Shown in pieces: positions 7,476 to 14,696 of a DNA stretch of 21,033 bases (within the stretch, counting starts at the first letter, position 1; every line of letters begins with the position of its first letter). The notes beneath the pieces are model-generated. The model saw only the letters and a list, made by a program, of their open reading frames with translations, was not told the origin of the DNA and did not search any database. The DNA comes from Salsipaludibacter sp038233055 (GTDB lineage Bacteria; Actinomycetota; Nitriliruptoria; Nitriliruptorales; Nitriliruptoraceae), in the NCBI GenBank assembly GCA_038233055.1, contig JBBSMS010000053.1, positions 1-21,033 of the forward strand, written 5' to 3'. The position numbers and the translations under genes are program-made.

Positions 7476-7997
7476 TCAGTGGTCGAGCGGCGCGGGATCG
7501 GGGGCGACGGCCAGGATGGTGATGATGGCGACGAACCCGATGCAGGCCATGGTAGGGATCGTCGCGAACCCCAGCCCCTCCACCCAGATCGACGAGCAGG
7601 GGTTGTCGGGGTCGCAGGAGGTCGAGCCGGTGATGGTTGGGATGCGCTGGGTGACGAGTTGCCACGCACCGATCATCGCGCCGGGCGTTGCCAGGGCGAG
7701 GACGAAGGGCCGCACCGAGAAGTCCCGCCGCACGGCCGCCAGCGTCAGGATGATCGCCGACGGGTACATCAGGATCCGCTGCCACCAGCACAACAGGCAC
7801 GGTTCGAAGTGGAAGACGTCGCTCATGACCAGCGACCCGGCGGTGGCGCCGACCGCGATCGCGGCGGCCACGACCAGTGAGGCGTGGCGGTCGAGCAGGA
7901 CCCGGTCCTGCACCCGGAAGACCACCGCCGTGATCGCCATCGCCGCGGCCGCGATGGCCAGCACGGCGAAGAGGTTGGCGGCGTCGGGCGCGGTCAT
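7476..7997 (-). CDS. dsbB: DsbB-family disulfide bond formation membrane protein
   Basis: DsbB proteins reoxidise DsbA-type oxidases and pass the electrons to quinones. This 173-residue protein has four to five hydrophobic segments and both cysteine pairs: C67-LL-C70 in FHFEPCLLCWWQRI, next to a membrane segment, and Cys128 with Cys134 in the loop GSTSCDPDNPC. The CxxC-WWQR context is typical of DsbB/BdbC. ATG 7997 is chosen; the ribosome site in front is weak (GTGAG). It is the first gene of a two-gene operon with the CPHC thioredoxin. Many actinobacteria use a VKOR homologue instead, so a DsbB here is notable but not unique. Confidence 0.9.
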   Translation of the reverse strand: MTAPDAANLFAVLAIAAAAMAITAVVFRVQDRVLLDRHASLVVAAAIAVGATAGSLVMSDVFHFEPCLLCWWQRILMYPSAIILTLAAVRRDFSVRPFVLALATPGAMIGAWQLVTQRIPTITGSTSCDPDNPCSSIWVEGLGFATIPTMACIGFVAIITILAVAPDPAPLDH

Positions 7998-8209
7998 GAC
8001 AGGCTCACGGGTCGGGTCGCAGTCGGCTCGTCACCCCGGACCGGACGGTCGGCGCGAGCAGCGTTGCACTCCGGTCACGCACGGTCACGGGGACCCCGGA
8101 TGGTACGGGGGCGGGGAGGTGGTACGACGCCGGGCTGCGGACGGATGTGTCCACAGCCCGGGCGATCTGCTTCTCGGTGCGTGAGAACGAGCGCAGCGAG
8201 CTTCTGCAA

Positions 8210-8232
8210 TCTGTCCGAGAAACGAGGACAGA
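8210..8232 (-). terminator. Hairpin directly after the HhH gene
   Basis: TCTGTCC and GGACAGA form a 7-bp perfect stem with a 9-base loop (minus-strand loop TCGTTTCTC) starting about three bases after the stop codon at 8235, followed by TTGC. This is a plausible terminator of moderate strength. Confidence 0.4.
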
Positions 8233-8234
8233 CG

Positions 8235-8900
8235 TCACCGCAGCTTGCGGCCCACGGTGTGCAGCACGCCGGTGGTGACCTTCAGGCCCACGCTGACGAC
8301 CGCCTCGGTCGTGTCGAGGGCGAAGTTGACGGGCCACGGGAGGTTGGCCGGGAGCGTGAACGGGCCGAAGGTCCGACGCTCGATCGAGTCGGCGAAGTCC
8401 TTGTTGGCCCGGGTGGCGGTGTCGGCGGCGGTGTCGGCGACGTCGGCCGCGGTGTCGGCGACGTCGGCCGCGGTGTCGGTGGCGTCGTCGACCGCCTCGG
8501 CGGCGCGGGTGCGGGCCCGGCTGGTGGCGGCCTTCGCGGCGGTCGAGGACTTGTCGGCGCGGGCGGAGACGCTCGAGGCTGCCTTCTTGCCGGCGCTCGA
8601 AGCGCTCTTCTTCGCGGTCGTGGCGGTCTTCTTGGTCGTGCTGGCCGCCTTCTTGCCGTTGGTACGCGCGCTGGCGGCGGCCTTGGAGGTGGCGGCCTTG
8701 GTGGCGGCGGCCGGGCTGGCCTCGATGGCGGCAGCCTGGATGCGGGTCGCCAGGACCGGCCCGACACCCTTGACGGCCCGGAGGTCGTCGACGGACGCAG
8801 CAGCCAGGTCTTCGTAGGAGGAGAAGCGGTCGACGATGTCGGACGCGATGGACTCGGACACGCCGTCGATGGTCTGGAGGTGGTCGGTGATGGTGCGCAT
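8235..8900 (-). CDS. Helix-hairpin-helix protein with histone-H1-like Lys/Ala tail and heptad repeats
   Basis: The 221-residue product has three parts. Residues 1-60 contain a helix-hairpin-helix DNA-binding motif (DLAAASVDDLRAVKGVGPVL). Residues 61-135 are low-complexity Ala, Lys, Ser, Thr and Arg with repeated KK pairs, like the tails of histone H1-like and actinobacterial HupB or HBHA proteins. Residues 142-162 are near-perfect 7-residue repeats (DTAADVA twice, then DTAADTA), encoded by a 21-base DNA repeat. A conserved-looking C-terminal part follows (FGPFTLPANLPWPVNFALDT onward), ending in basic RKLR. ATG 8900 is preferred because GAGGT lies 5 bases upstream; GTG 8912 overlaps that site. 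A nucleoid-associated role is inferred. The C-terminal domain is unassigned, and a surface or membrane-associated role like that of HBHA cannot be excluded. Confidence 0.75.
   Translation of the reverse strand: MRTITDHLQTIDGVSESIASDIVDRFSSYEDLAAASVDDLRAVKGVGPVLATRIQAAAIEASPAAATKAATSKAAASARTNGKKAASTTKKTATTAKKSASSAGKKAASSVSARADKSSTAAKAATSRARTRAAEAVDDATDTAADVADTAADVADTAADTATRANKDFADSIERRTFGPFTLPANLPWPVNFALDTTEAVVSVGLKVTTGVLHTVGRKLR
8431..8472. repeat. 21-base tandem repeat inside the HhH gene
   Basis: Two exact adjacent copies of a 21-base unit (8431-8451 and 8452-8472), flanked by partial copies on both sides, encode the heptad DTAADVA repeat. In-frame repeats of this kind can change copy number without breaking the gene. 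Confidence 0.85.
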
Positions 8901-9095
8901 GGGTGACCTCACGGAGGCTGGAGGAGGATGATGTGGACGCGGAGGGCGCCGGTTCCCGACTCCTGATGGTATGGAGCCACCTCGGCGCCCGGATCACGCC
9001 CCTGTGGTCGAACGGTCGCCGTCGGGGCCGCTGCCGCCCGGCCGCGTGTTCCTGGGTGGCGTCCACGGCGAGACGGTTCAGCGAACGTCCCGGCG

Positions 9096-9407
9096 TCAGC
9101 TGCGGACGAGCCGGGTGATGGCGGTCATGGCCTCGTCCACCTTGTCGGTCGACCCGGCCAGCACGTCGTCGGCGACACAGTGGCGCACGTGGTCGTCCAA
9201 CAGCAACAGGGCGACGTTCTGCAACGCCTTGGTCGCGGCCGAGACCTGGGTCAGCACCTCGATGCAGTAGGTGTTGTCGTCGACCATGCGCTCGATGCCG
9301 CGGACCTGGCCTTCGACGCGACGCAGGCGGGCGAGCACCTTGCCCTTGTCGCCGAGGTAGCCGGGCGGGTGGTCGTGGGCCGGGGGATCGGGTTCGTCGC
9401 GGGACAT
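9096..9407 (-). CDS. csoR: CsoR-family copper-sensing repressor
   Basis: CsoR is a small all-helical repressor that binds Cu(I) and then leaves its operator, turning on copper export. The 103-residue product contains KVLARLRRVEGQVRGIERMV and exactly the CsoR ligand spacing Cys48-x24-His73-x3-Cys77 (TYC ... DDHVRHC). This spacing, with the adjacent copZ and copA, supports copper rather than nickel, formaldehyde or persulfide sensing. The N-terminal extension (SRDEPDPPAHDH) adds further His. ATG 9407 has GGAG 9 bases upstream. The gene is divergent from copZ-copA and should repress both directions through the palindrome at 9441-9477. Confidence 0.93.
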   Translation of the reverse strand: MSRDEPDPPAHDHPPGYLGDKGKVLARLRRVEGQVRGIERMVDDNTYCIEVLTQVSAATKALQNVALLLLDDHVRHCVADDVLAGSTDKVDEAMTAITRLVRS

Positions 9408-9440
9408 CGGCGTGGGCTCCGGTCGAACGGTCGGTGGAAT

Positions 9441-9477
9441 GTTGCCACGATACCCGTGGGGGGTATACCGTGGCAAC
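9441..9477. promoter_or_regulatory. Copper operator with two opposed overlapping promoters
   Basis: An outer inverted repeat GTTGCCACG (9441-9449) and CGTGGCAAC (9469-9477) encloses an inner one, ATACCC (9450-9455) and GGGTAT (9461-9466), around GTGGG. The C/G-run core resembles known CsoR operators. On the plus strand TTGCCA (9442-9447) and TATACC (9464-9469), 16 bases apart, form the likely copZ-copA promoter. On the minus strand TTGCCA (9476-9471) and TATCGT (9452-9447), 18 bases apart, form the likely csoR promoter. Each promoter occupies the same DNA as the other and as the operator. Confidence 0.75.
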
Positions 9478-9538
9478 CCCGGCCGTGCCATCCCCCGGAC
9501 CGGTCGGTGCCCAGTCCCTCCCAACGAGCGGAGTTCCC

Positions 9539-9757
9539 ATGGAGACCACCACCATCCGCGTCCCCGAGGTCCACTGCGACCACTGCGTGACGTCCATCGA
9601 GGGCGCGTTGCAGCCCATGGACGGCGTCTCCAACGCCGACGTCGACCTCGACACCACCACTGTCACTGTCACGTGGGACCCTTCGGCGTCCACCCTCGAC
9701 CAGGTCGTCGCCGCCATCGAGGAGCAGGGCTACCTCGTCGAGCGACCCGCCGTGTGA
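9539..9757 (+). CDS. copZ: CopZ-like copper chaperone (single heavy-metal-associated domain)
   Basis: A 72-residue cytosolic protein with one heavy-metal-associated (HMA) ferredoxin-like fold. The metal site reads VHCDHC (Cys13 and Cys16), a CxxC site on the usual first loop, where many family members read GMTCxxC. The rest (GALQPMDGVSNADVDLDTTTV and EEQGYLV) is typical. It should carry Cu(I) to CopA or to CsoR. ATG 9539 has GGAG 6 bases upstream. It is the first gene of the copper unit, about 60 bases after the predicted transcription start, and is followed by copA after a 128-bp gap that contains a hairpin. Confidence 0.9.
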   Translation: METTTIRVPEVHCDHCVTSIEGALQPMDGVSNADVDLDTTTVTVTWDPSASTLDQVVAAIEEQGYLVERPAV

Positions 9758-9785
9758 TCCCCGTCCACCCACCCGCGGTGTGAAT

Positions 9786-9812
9786 CCGATCGGCCACATG
9801 TGGCCGGATCGG
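9786..9812 (+). terminator. Hairpin between copZ and copA (possible attenuator)
   Basis: CCGATC-GGCCAC and GTGGCC-GATCGG pair as a 12-bp stem with one bulged G (9806) and a 2-base turn. It lies in the copZ-copA spacer and no T tract follows. It could reduce readthrough into copA or set the ratio of chaperone to pump; which is not determinable here. Confidence 0.55.
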
Positions 9813-9885
9813 CTCACGACCTGCCCGTGCGATGCCCCACCAACCGGCGCGATCCCACCTCCCACCTCCCACCGAAGGCCGCCCC

Positions 9886-12225
9886 ATGGCCACAACCACT
9901 TCCACGTCCGCCCCGAGCGGGCCCGCGACGCCCACCGCGCCGCGTGACGCGACCGGACTGGTCGACCTCGACTTCGACGTCGAGGGGATGACCTGTGGCT
10001 CGTGTGCCGCACGGGTCCAGCGGATCCTCGACCGCCAGGACGGCGTGGAGCAGGCCGAGGTGAACTACGCCACGGGTCGCGCCCACGTTTCGATGGGGTC
10101 GTCGGTCGCGGTCGCCGACCTGCAGTCGGCGGTCGACCGGATCGGCTACGGCCTGCACGAACACGCGCCGATGCCGGAACCGGACGCGGCCGCCGACGCC
10201 GAGGTGGCGGCCTGGCAGCGCCGCCTGTGGATCGCGGCCCCGCTCGGCGTCCTGGTGCTGCTGCTCGCGATGACGCCGGTGGGCGACCTGCTGTCGATGG
10301 CCACGCGGTCGTGGACCGTGGCGGTGCTCGCGACCATCGTCGAGTTCGGGGCGGGTTGGCCGTTCCTGGCCGAGGCCGCACGCCGGGCCCGTCGCCGCAC
10401 GGTGAACATGGACACCCTGGTCGCGCTCGGGACCCTGTCCGCGTGGGGGTACTCGGTCGTCCTGCTGGCCCAGGGCCGCCACGAGCACTACTTCGAGTCG
10501 GCCGCGCTGATCATCACCTTCCTGGTCCTGGGCCGCTGGTTCGAGGCCCGGGCCAAGCGCCGCGCCGGGTCGGCGCTGCGGGCCCTGCTGGAACTGGGCG
10601 TGCGCCAGGCCGTCGTGGTGCGCGACGGCACCGAGGTCGAGGTCCCGATCGAGGAGGTCCGGCGGGGCGACCACGTCCGGGTCCGTCCCGGCGAACAGGT
10701 CCCGGTCGACGGCACCGTGGTGGACGGCCGGTCGTCGGTCGACGAGTCGATGCTGACGGGCGAGTCGGTTCCGGTGGACAAGGACGTCGGCGACGACGTC
10801 GCCGGGGCCACGTTGAACACGACCGGCACGCTGCTGGTCGAGGCCACCGCGGTCGGCGGCGAGACCGTGCTGGCCCAGGTCGTGGCCCAGGTCGAGCGCG
10901 CCCAGGCCGGCAAGGCCGACCTCCAACGTCTCGCCGACCGGGTGTCGCTGGTGTTCGTGCCGACCGTGCTCGCGCTGGCGCTGGTGACCTTGGCCGGCTG
11001 GCTGGCCGTCACGGGTGAGGTCCCCAGGGCGTTCGAGGCGGCGGTGGCCGTGCTGGTCATCGCCTGCCCGTGCGCGCTGGGCCTGGCCACCCCGACCGCG
11101 ATCATGGTGGGGACCGGCAGGGGCGCCGACCTCGGCATCGTGATCAAGTCGATCGAATCGCTGGAGCGGGTGCGCGAGGTCACCACGGTCGTGTTCGACA
11201 AGACCGGCACGCTGACCCGTGGCGACATGCGGGTCGTGGACGTGGTGGTGGACGGCGACGACGACCCCGCCCGTGCCCTGGCGCTGGTCGCCGCGGCCGA
11301 GTCGTCGTCCGAACACCCGGTCGCGCGCGCCATCGTGGCGGCCGCCGACGCCGACTGCGAGGACCGGGCCGATGCCCGTGCCACGACCGGCAATGCCGCG
11401 GTCGACCACCACCAGTCGGCCGCTGACCTGCATGGTGCTGAGGCAGATCGCGGCGAGGTGGGGGCGAGCCGCCGGCCCGTGGCCACCGACTTCGAGGCCG
11501 TCCCGGGTCGGGGGGTCGTGGCCACCGTCGACGACCGCGAGGTCGTCGTGGGTCGCCCGGCCCTGCTGGCCGACCACGGACTGGAGGCCGGCGCGACGCT
11601 GGCCGAGGCCGTGGCCGCCGCCGAGGGTCGCGGCGAGACCGCCGTGCTGGCCGGCTGGGACGGTCGGGCACGCGTCATGGTCGCCGTTGCCGACACCCTC
11701 AAGGACCAGGCCGCCGCCACCGTCACCGCCTTGCGCGAGCGCGGCATGGACGTGGTCCTGCTGACCGGTGACAACGCCGCCACGGCTCGCGGCATCGCGG
11801 ACGCGGTCGGCATCGACCGCGTGCGTGCCGAGGTGCTGCCGGGCGACAAGCAGGACGAGGTCGCCGCGCTGCAGGACGCCGGCGAGGTCGTGGCGATGGT
11901 CGGCGACGGGGTGAACGACGCGCCCGCGCTGGTCCAGGCCGACCTCGGCATCGCGATGGGCACCGGCACCGACGTCGCCATCGAGTCCGGCGACCTGACG
12001 CTGCTGCGCGGCGACATCGCCACCGTCGTGACCGCGATCGACCTCTCCACCGCGACCTACCGCACGATCCTGCAGAACCTCGGCTGGGCGTTCGGTTACA
12101 ACGTGCTGGCCATCCCGATCGCTGCGTTCGGGTTCCTGTCACCGACGATTGCCGGGGCCGCCATGGCCTTCTCGTCGGTGTCGGTGGTGCTCAATTCCCT
12201 CCGCCTGCGCCGCTTCGCCCGCTGA
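9886..12225 (+). CDS. copA: Copper-exporting P1B-type ATPase CopA
   Basis: CopA pumps Cu(I) out of the cytoplasm using ATP. The 779-residue protein has an N-terminal metal-binding domain (GMTCGSC, Cys37 and Cys40), membrane segments from about residue 110, the LTGESVPV actuator motif, the transport motif CPC (394-396), the phosphorylation site D438KTGTLT, the nucleotide-site HP (477-478) and GDGVNDAP (673-680). The last two segments carry YN and MAFSSVSVVLNS, the Cu(I) signature of subgroup P1B-1. Residues about 488-533, between HPVARAIVAAA and TDFEAVPGRG, form an unusually long His- and Asp-containing loop with atypical codon use. ATG 9886 follows GAAGG; the frame's upstream extension lacks family residues. 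It follows copZ and is likely induced by copper through CsoR. Confidence 0.96.
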   Translation: MATTTSTSAPSGPATPTAPRDATGLVDLDFDVEGMTCGSCAARVQRILDRQDGVEQAEVNYATGRAHVSMGSSVAVADLQSAVDRIGYGLHEHAPMPEPDAAADAEVAAWQRRLWIAAPLGVLVLLLAMTPVGDLLSMATRSWTVAVLATIVEFGAGWPFLAEAARRARRRTVNMDTLVALGTLSAWGYSVVLLAQGRHEHYFESAALIITFLVLGRWFEARAKRRAGSALRALLELGVRQAVVVRDGTEVEVPIEEVRRGDHVRVRPGEQVPVDGTVVDGRSSVDESMLTGESVPVDKDVGDDVAGATLNTTGTLLVEATAVGGETVLAQVVAQVERAQAGKADLQRLADRVSLVFVPTVLALALVTLAGWLAVTGEVPRAFEAAVAVLVIACPCALGLATPTAIMVGTGRGADLGIVIKSIESLERVREVTTVVFDKTGTLTRGDMRVVDVVVDGDDDPARALALVAAAESSSEHPVARAIVAAADADCEDRADARATTGNAAVDHHQSAADLHGAEADRGEVGASRRPVATDFEAVPGRGVVATVDDREVVVGRPALLADHGLEAGATLAEAVAAAEGRGETAVLAGWDGRARVMVAVADTLKDQAAATVTALRERGMDVVLLTGDNAATARGIADAVGIDRVRAEVLPGDKQDEVAALQDAGEVVAMVGDGVNDAPALVQADLGIAMGTGTDVAIESGDLTLLRGDIATVVTAIDLSTATYRTILQNLGWAFGYNVLAIPIAAFGFLSPTIAGAAMAFSSVSVVLNSLRLRRFAR

Positions 12226-12235
12226 CCCAGTGTCG

Positions 12236-12279
12236 AGTGGGCGTGATTCCGGCAACATGCTGCCGGAATCACGCCCACT
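12236..12279. terminator. 19-bp perfect hairpin between copA and the convergent gene
   Basis: AGTGGGCGTGATTCCGGCA (12236-12254) pairs perfectly with 12261-12279 around the loop ACATGC. It starts 10 bases after the copA stop and ends 23 bases from the stop of the convergent gene at 12303. It is symmetrical and has no clear T tract, and should act as a bidirectional terminator. Confidence 0.8.
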
Positions 12280-12302
12280 TGGGTTCTGGAGGGGGACGGG
12301 GG

Positions 12303-13823
12303 TCAGTTGGTCGGGTAGGGGGTGATCAGGGTGTCGACGGGGGCGAAGTCGTCGGTCAGGACGTCGGCGCCGTCGAGGAAGTCCGTGAGGGTGACGTCGT
12401 CCAGCGACGAGCCACCGTCCCACAGGGCGTCCTCGTCGTCGCCGCGGTCTGCATTGCGGGCGAGCATCGCCTCCACGGGGAGCGAGGCGTTGGAAGCCAC
12501 CATGACGAAGTTGCCTCCGGCCTCGCCCCGCAGTCGCTCGGCCGGCGCCAGCACCGCCACGTTGTCGAACACGGCGGCGAGCGTGGCCAGTTCGGCCCGG
12601 GCGAAGCCCAAATCGGGGTAGTCGATCATGTTGAGCGCGTACACCCCGTCCGGTCGCAGGCGTGACTCGATGTCACGGACGAACTCGGCGGTGGTGAGGT
12701 GCCACGGCACCGACACGCCACCGAAGGCGTCCCCGATGACGAGGTCCTGCGACCCGGCCGCCACGTCGTCCAGGTGCAGGCGGGCGTCGCCGAACACCAT
12801 CTCGACGTCCGGGCCGGGCTCCCAGCCCATGTCCCGTTCGGCGATCTCGGTCATCAGCGGGTCGAGTTCGAGGACCGTGGACTGCGTACCGGGACGGGTC
12901 GCCCGCAGGTAGCGCGGCAGGCTCATCCCGGCCCCGCCCACGTGGGTGACGGCCAGCGCCTCGCCCTCGGGGGCGATCGTCGCCAGTACGTCCGACATCG
13001 TCTGGGCGTAGCTGAACTCGAGGTGGGTCGGGTCCTCGACGTCGGCGTAGGAGTGGCGCAGCGTGTCCAGCCACAGGATCCTCCCGGTGGGGCGGTCCGG
13101 GTCGACCTCCACCCAGGCGCAGAAGTAGGCGGACTCCTGCTCGCACGGATGGGCGGCCGCGAACGACAGGGCGCCGGCGGCGATCACGACGACCAGCATG
13201 CCGGCGGTCGGCCGCGCGAGGCCGTCGTCGTCGACGTCGTCGGCATCGCGGCGCAGCCACGCCCACAGCGCGAGGCCACCGGCGATCAGCAACCCGCCGA
13301 CGACCCGGATGATCGGTCGGGTCGGCCACGCCGCCACCAGCACGAACCCGGTCGCGAACGTGCCGACCAGCGCCCCGACCGTGCCGATCGCCGACAGTCG
13401 CCCGACGACCGCCCCGGTGTCGGCGAGGTCGCCCAACTGCAACTTGACGACCATCGGCGTCACGGCCGACAACACCGCGGTCGGCACGAAGAACGCCATG
13501 ACGGTGAGGAACACGATGACCGGTGGCGTGGCGCCGCGCATCGACGAGCCCAGGAAGTCGATCACCGGGATCGAGACCAGGCTCAGCGCGCCACCCAGCA
13601 CCAGCGTGGGCCCCAGCAGCACCCGCGGGTCGCGCTGGTCCGCCAGTCGTCCGCCGATCCACGACCCCAACGCGATTCCGGCCAGGATCGTCCCGATGAT
13701 GCCGGTGAACGACTCCAGCGTGACCCCGACGTAGGGGGCCATCAGGCGGCCGGCGAGTGTTTCGAGCACCAGCACGGCCCCGGACGCGACGAACACCAGG
13801 ACGGCGGCGAGGAAGGCAGGCAT
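12303..13823 (-). CDS. Membrane protein with C-terminal spermidine-synthase-like domain
   Basis: This 506-residue protein has an N-terminal membrane region (about residues 1-225, around seven segments, beginning MPAFLAAVLVFVASGAVLVL) fused to a class I methyltransferase-like, spermidine-synthase-fold domain. The second part has a nucleotide-binding loop VGGAGMSLPRYL (295-306), an acidic strand end VLELD (317-321), GDARLHL (345-351) and GDAFGGVSVPWHLTT (364-378), where soluble SpeE enzymes carry DxSDP. That departure suggests it is not a classical aminopropyltransferase, and no speD is nearby. Fused proteins of this kind are widespread but poorly characterised. ATG 13823 is chosen at the start of the first hydrophobic segment; the ribosome site is weak. 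The gene converges on copA. Confidence 0.8.
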   Translation of the reverse strand: MPAFLAAVLVFVASGAVLVLETLAGRLMAPYVGVTLESFTGIIGTILAGIALGSWIGGRLADQRDPRVLLGPTLVLGGALSLVSIPVIDFLGSSMRGATPPVIVFLTVMAFFVPTAVLSAVTPMVVKLQLGDLADTGAVVGRLSAIGTVGALVGTFATGFVLVAAWPTRPIIRVVGGLLIAGGLALWAWLRRDADDVDDDGLARPTAGMLVVVIAAGALSFAAAHPCEQESAYFCAWVEVDPDRPTGRILWLDTLRHSYADVEDPTHLEFSYAQTMSDVLATIAPEGEALAVTHVGGAGMSLPRYLRATRPGTQSTVLELDPLMTEIAERDMGWEPGPDVEMVFGDARLHLDDVAAGSQDLVIGDAFGGVSVPWHLTTAEFVRDIESRLRPDGVYALNMIDYPDLGFARAELATLAAVFDNVAVLAPAERLRGEAGGNFVMVASNASLPVEAMLARNADRGDDEDALWDGGSSLDDVTLTDFLDGADVLTDDFAPVDTLITPYPTN

Positions 13824-13985
13824 GGCGCACGAGGCTATCCCGGTGGGCCCACAGACCCGGACGGCGCGAGGTGCCGACGACCGGTCTCCGCGGCCGGGCA
13901 CCCCGCAACCCCGCGGACCTCCCGGCGCGATCCTCCAGGGCCTCGGGCGGATGGACGGGCACGCCCCGCGCCCGACTGGTGCACT

Positions 13986-14010
13986 CGGACCCCGACGGAC
14001 CCCGACGGAC
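13986..14010. repeat. Short 10-base tandem repeat in a divergent promoter region
   Basis: CGGACCCCGA occurs twice in tandem (13986-13995, 13996-14005), followed by a partial third copy CGGAC. It lies 43 bases before the DinB start, in the 229-bp gap between the divergent genes. No role is apparent. Confidence 0.6.
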
Positions 14011-14052
14011 CGGCGACGGCCCGAGCACCCCCTTCGACGAAACGATCTCCAC

Positions 14053-14562
14053 ATGACGCCCACGGACCTGTTGCGTGACCAGTTCGAACGCATCCGCGAC
14101 CGCGCGGTCGCGATCGCCGACGACATCTCCGACGAGGACCTGGGCTGGCGTCCCGACGACCACTCGAACTCCGTGGCCTGGCTGCTGTGGCACGTGGCCC
14201 GGATCCAGGACGACCACGTCGCCGCGTTGTCGACCGCCGAGCAGCAGTGGACGAGCGGCGGCTGGGCCCGCCGGTTCGGCATGGACGACGGCATGGATGA
14301 CACCGGCTACGGCCACACGCCCGAGCAGGTGGCCGCGATCCAGCCCGGCAGTTCGACCCTGCTCGTGGACTACCTCACCGTGGTCACCGACCAGACCCTG
14401 GCACTGCTGGAGAGCATCGAGCCCGACGACCTCGATCGGGTCGTGGACGACTCGTGGGACCCGCCCGTGACCATGGGCGTGCGCCTCAACAGCGTCATCA
14501 GCGACAACCTCCAACACCTCGGCCAGGCCGCCCAGGTGCAGGGACTGTGGAAGCGCGCCTGA
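14053..14562 (+). CDS. DinB/DUF664-like protein
   Basis: The 169-residue product is a DinB-superfamily four-helix bundle. Motifs are WLLWHVARIQDDHVAAL (residues about 37-53) and NLQHLGQAAQVQGLW near the C terminus, which place His residues where the family binds metal. The loop before the last helices is long. It differs clearly from the other DinB-like protein at 2016-2564, so they are not recent duplicates. ATG 14053 has only a weak purine-rich site upstream, and an in-frame extension to 13822 looks non-coding. It is divergent from the spermidine-synthase-like gene and 134 bp before the oxoprolinase gene. The substrate thiol or partner is unknown. Confidence 0.8.
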   Translation: MTPTDLLRDQFERIRDRAVAIADDISDEDLGWRPDDHSNSVAWLLWHVARIQDDHVAALSTAEQQWTSGGWARRFGMDDGMDDTGYGHTPEQVAAIQPGSSTLLVDYLTVVTDQTLALLESIEPDDLDRVVDDSWDPPVTMGVRLNSVISDNLQHLGQAAQVQGLWKRA

Positions 14563-14696
14563 ACCCACGTCCGAACGCGACCGCGGTCGCGTTCGCCAGC
14601 GCCACGGCCACCAGCGGCGTCGACGCCTGTCGAACGAACCGCCCCCCGGTCACCAACCGAGCCCGGTTACCGTCGGACACCACGGACGGAGGCGGC

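Noticed and set aside
8431..8472. Tandem repeat considered as a CRISPR or iteron array
   Set aside because: Units are adjacent without spacers and encode the in-frame heptad repeat of the HhH protein, with no cas or rep genes nearby.
9814..11577. A 587-residue minus-strand open frame antisense to copA
   Set aside because: Composition is a mirror of the copA codons, with no family motifs; copA is unmistakable on the other strand.
12236..12279. The long inverted repeat considered as an insertion-sequence or MITE end
   Set aside because: There is no target duplication or transposase, and its place between two converging stops with a 6-base loop fits a bidirectional terminator.
2016..14562. The two DinB-like genes considered as a recent duplication
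   Set aside because: Their motifs share the fold but the sequences and spacing differ throughout.
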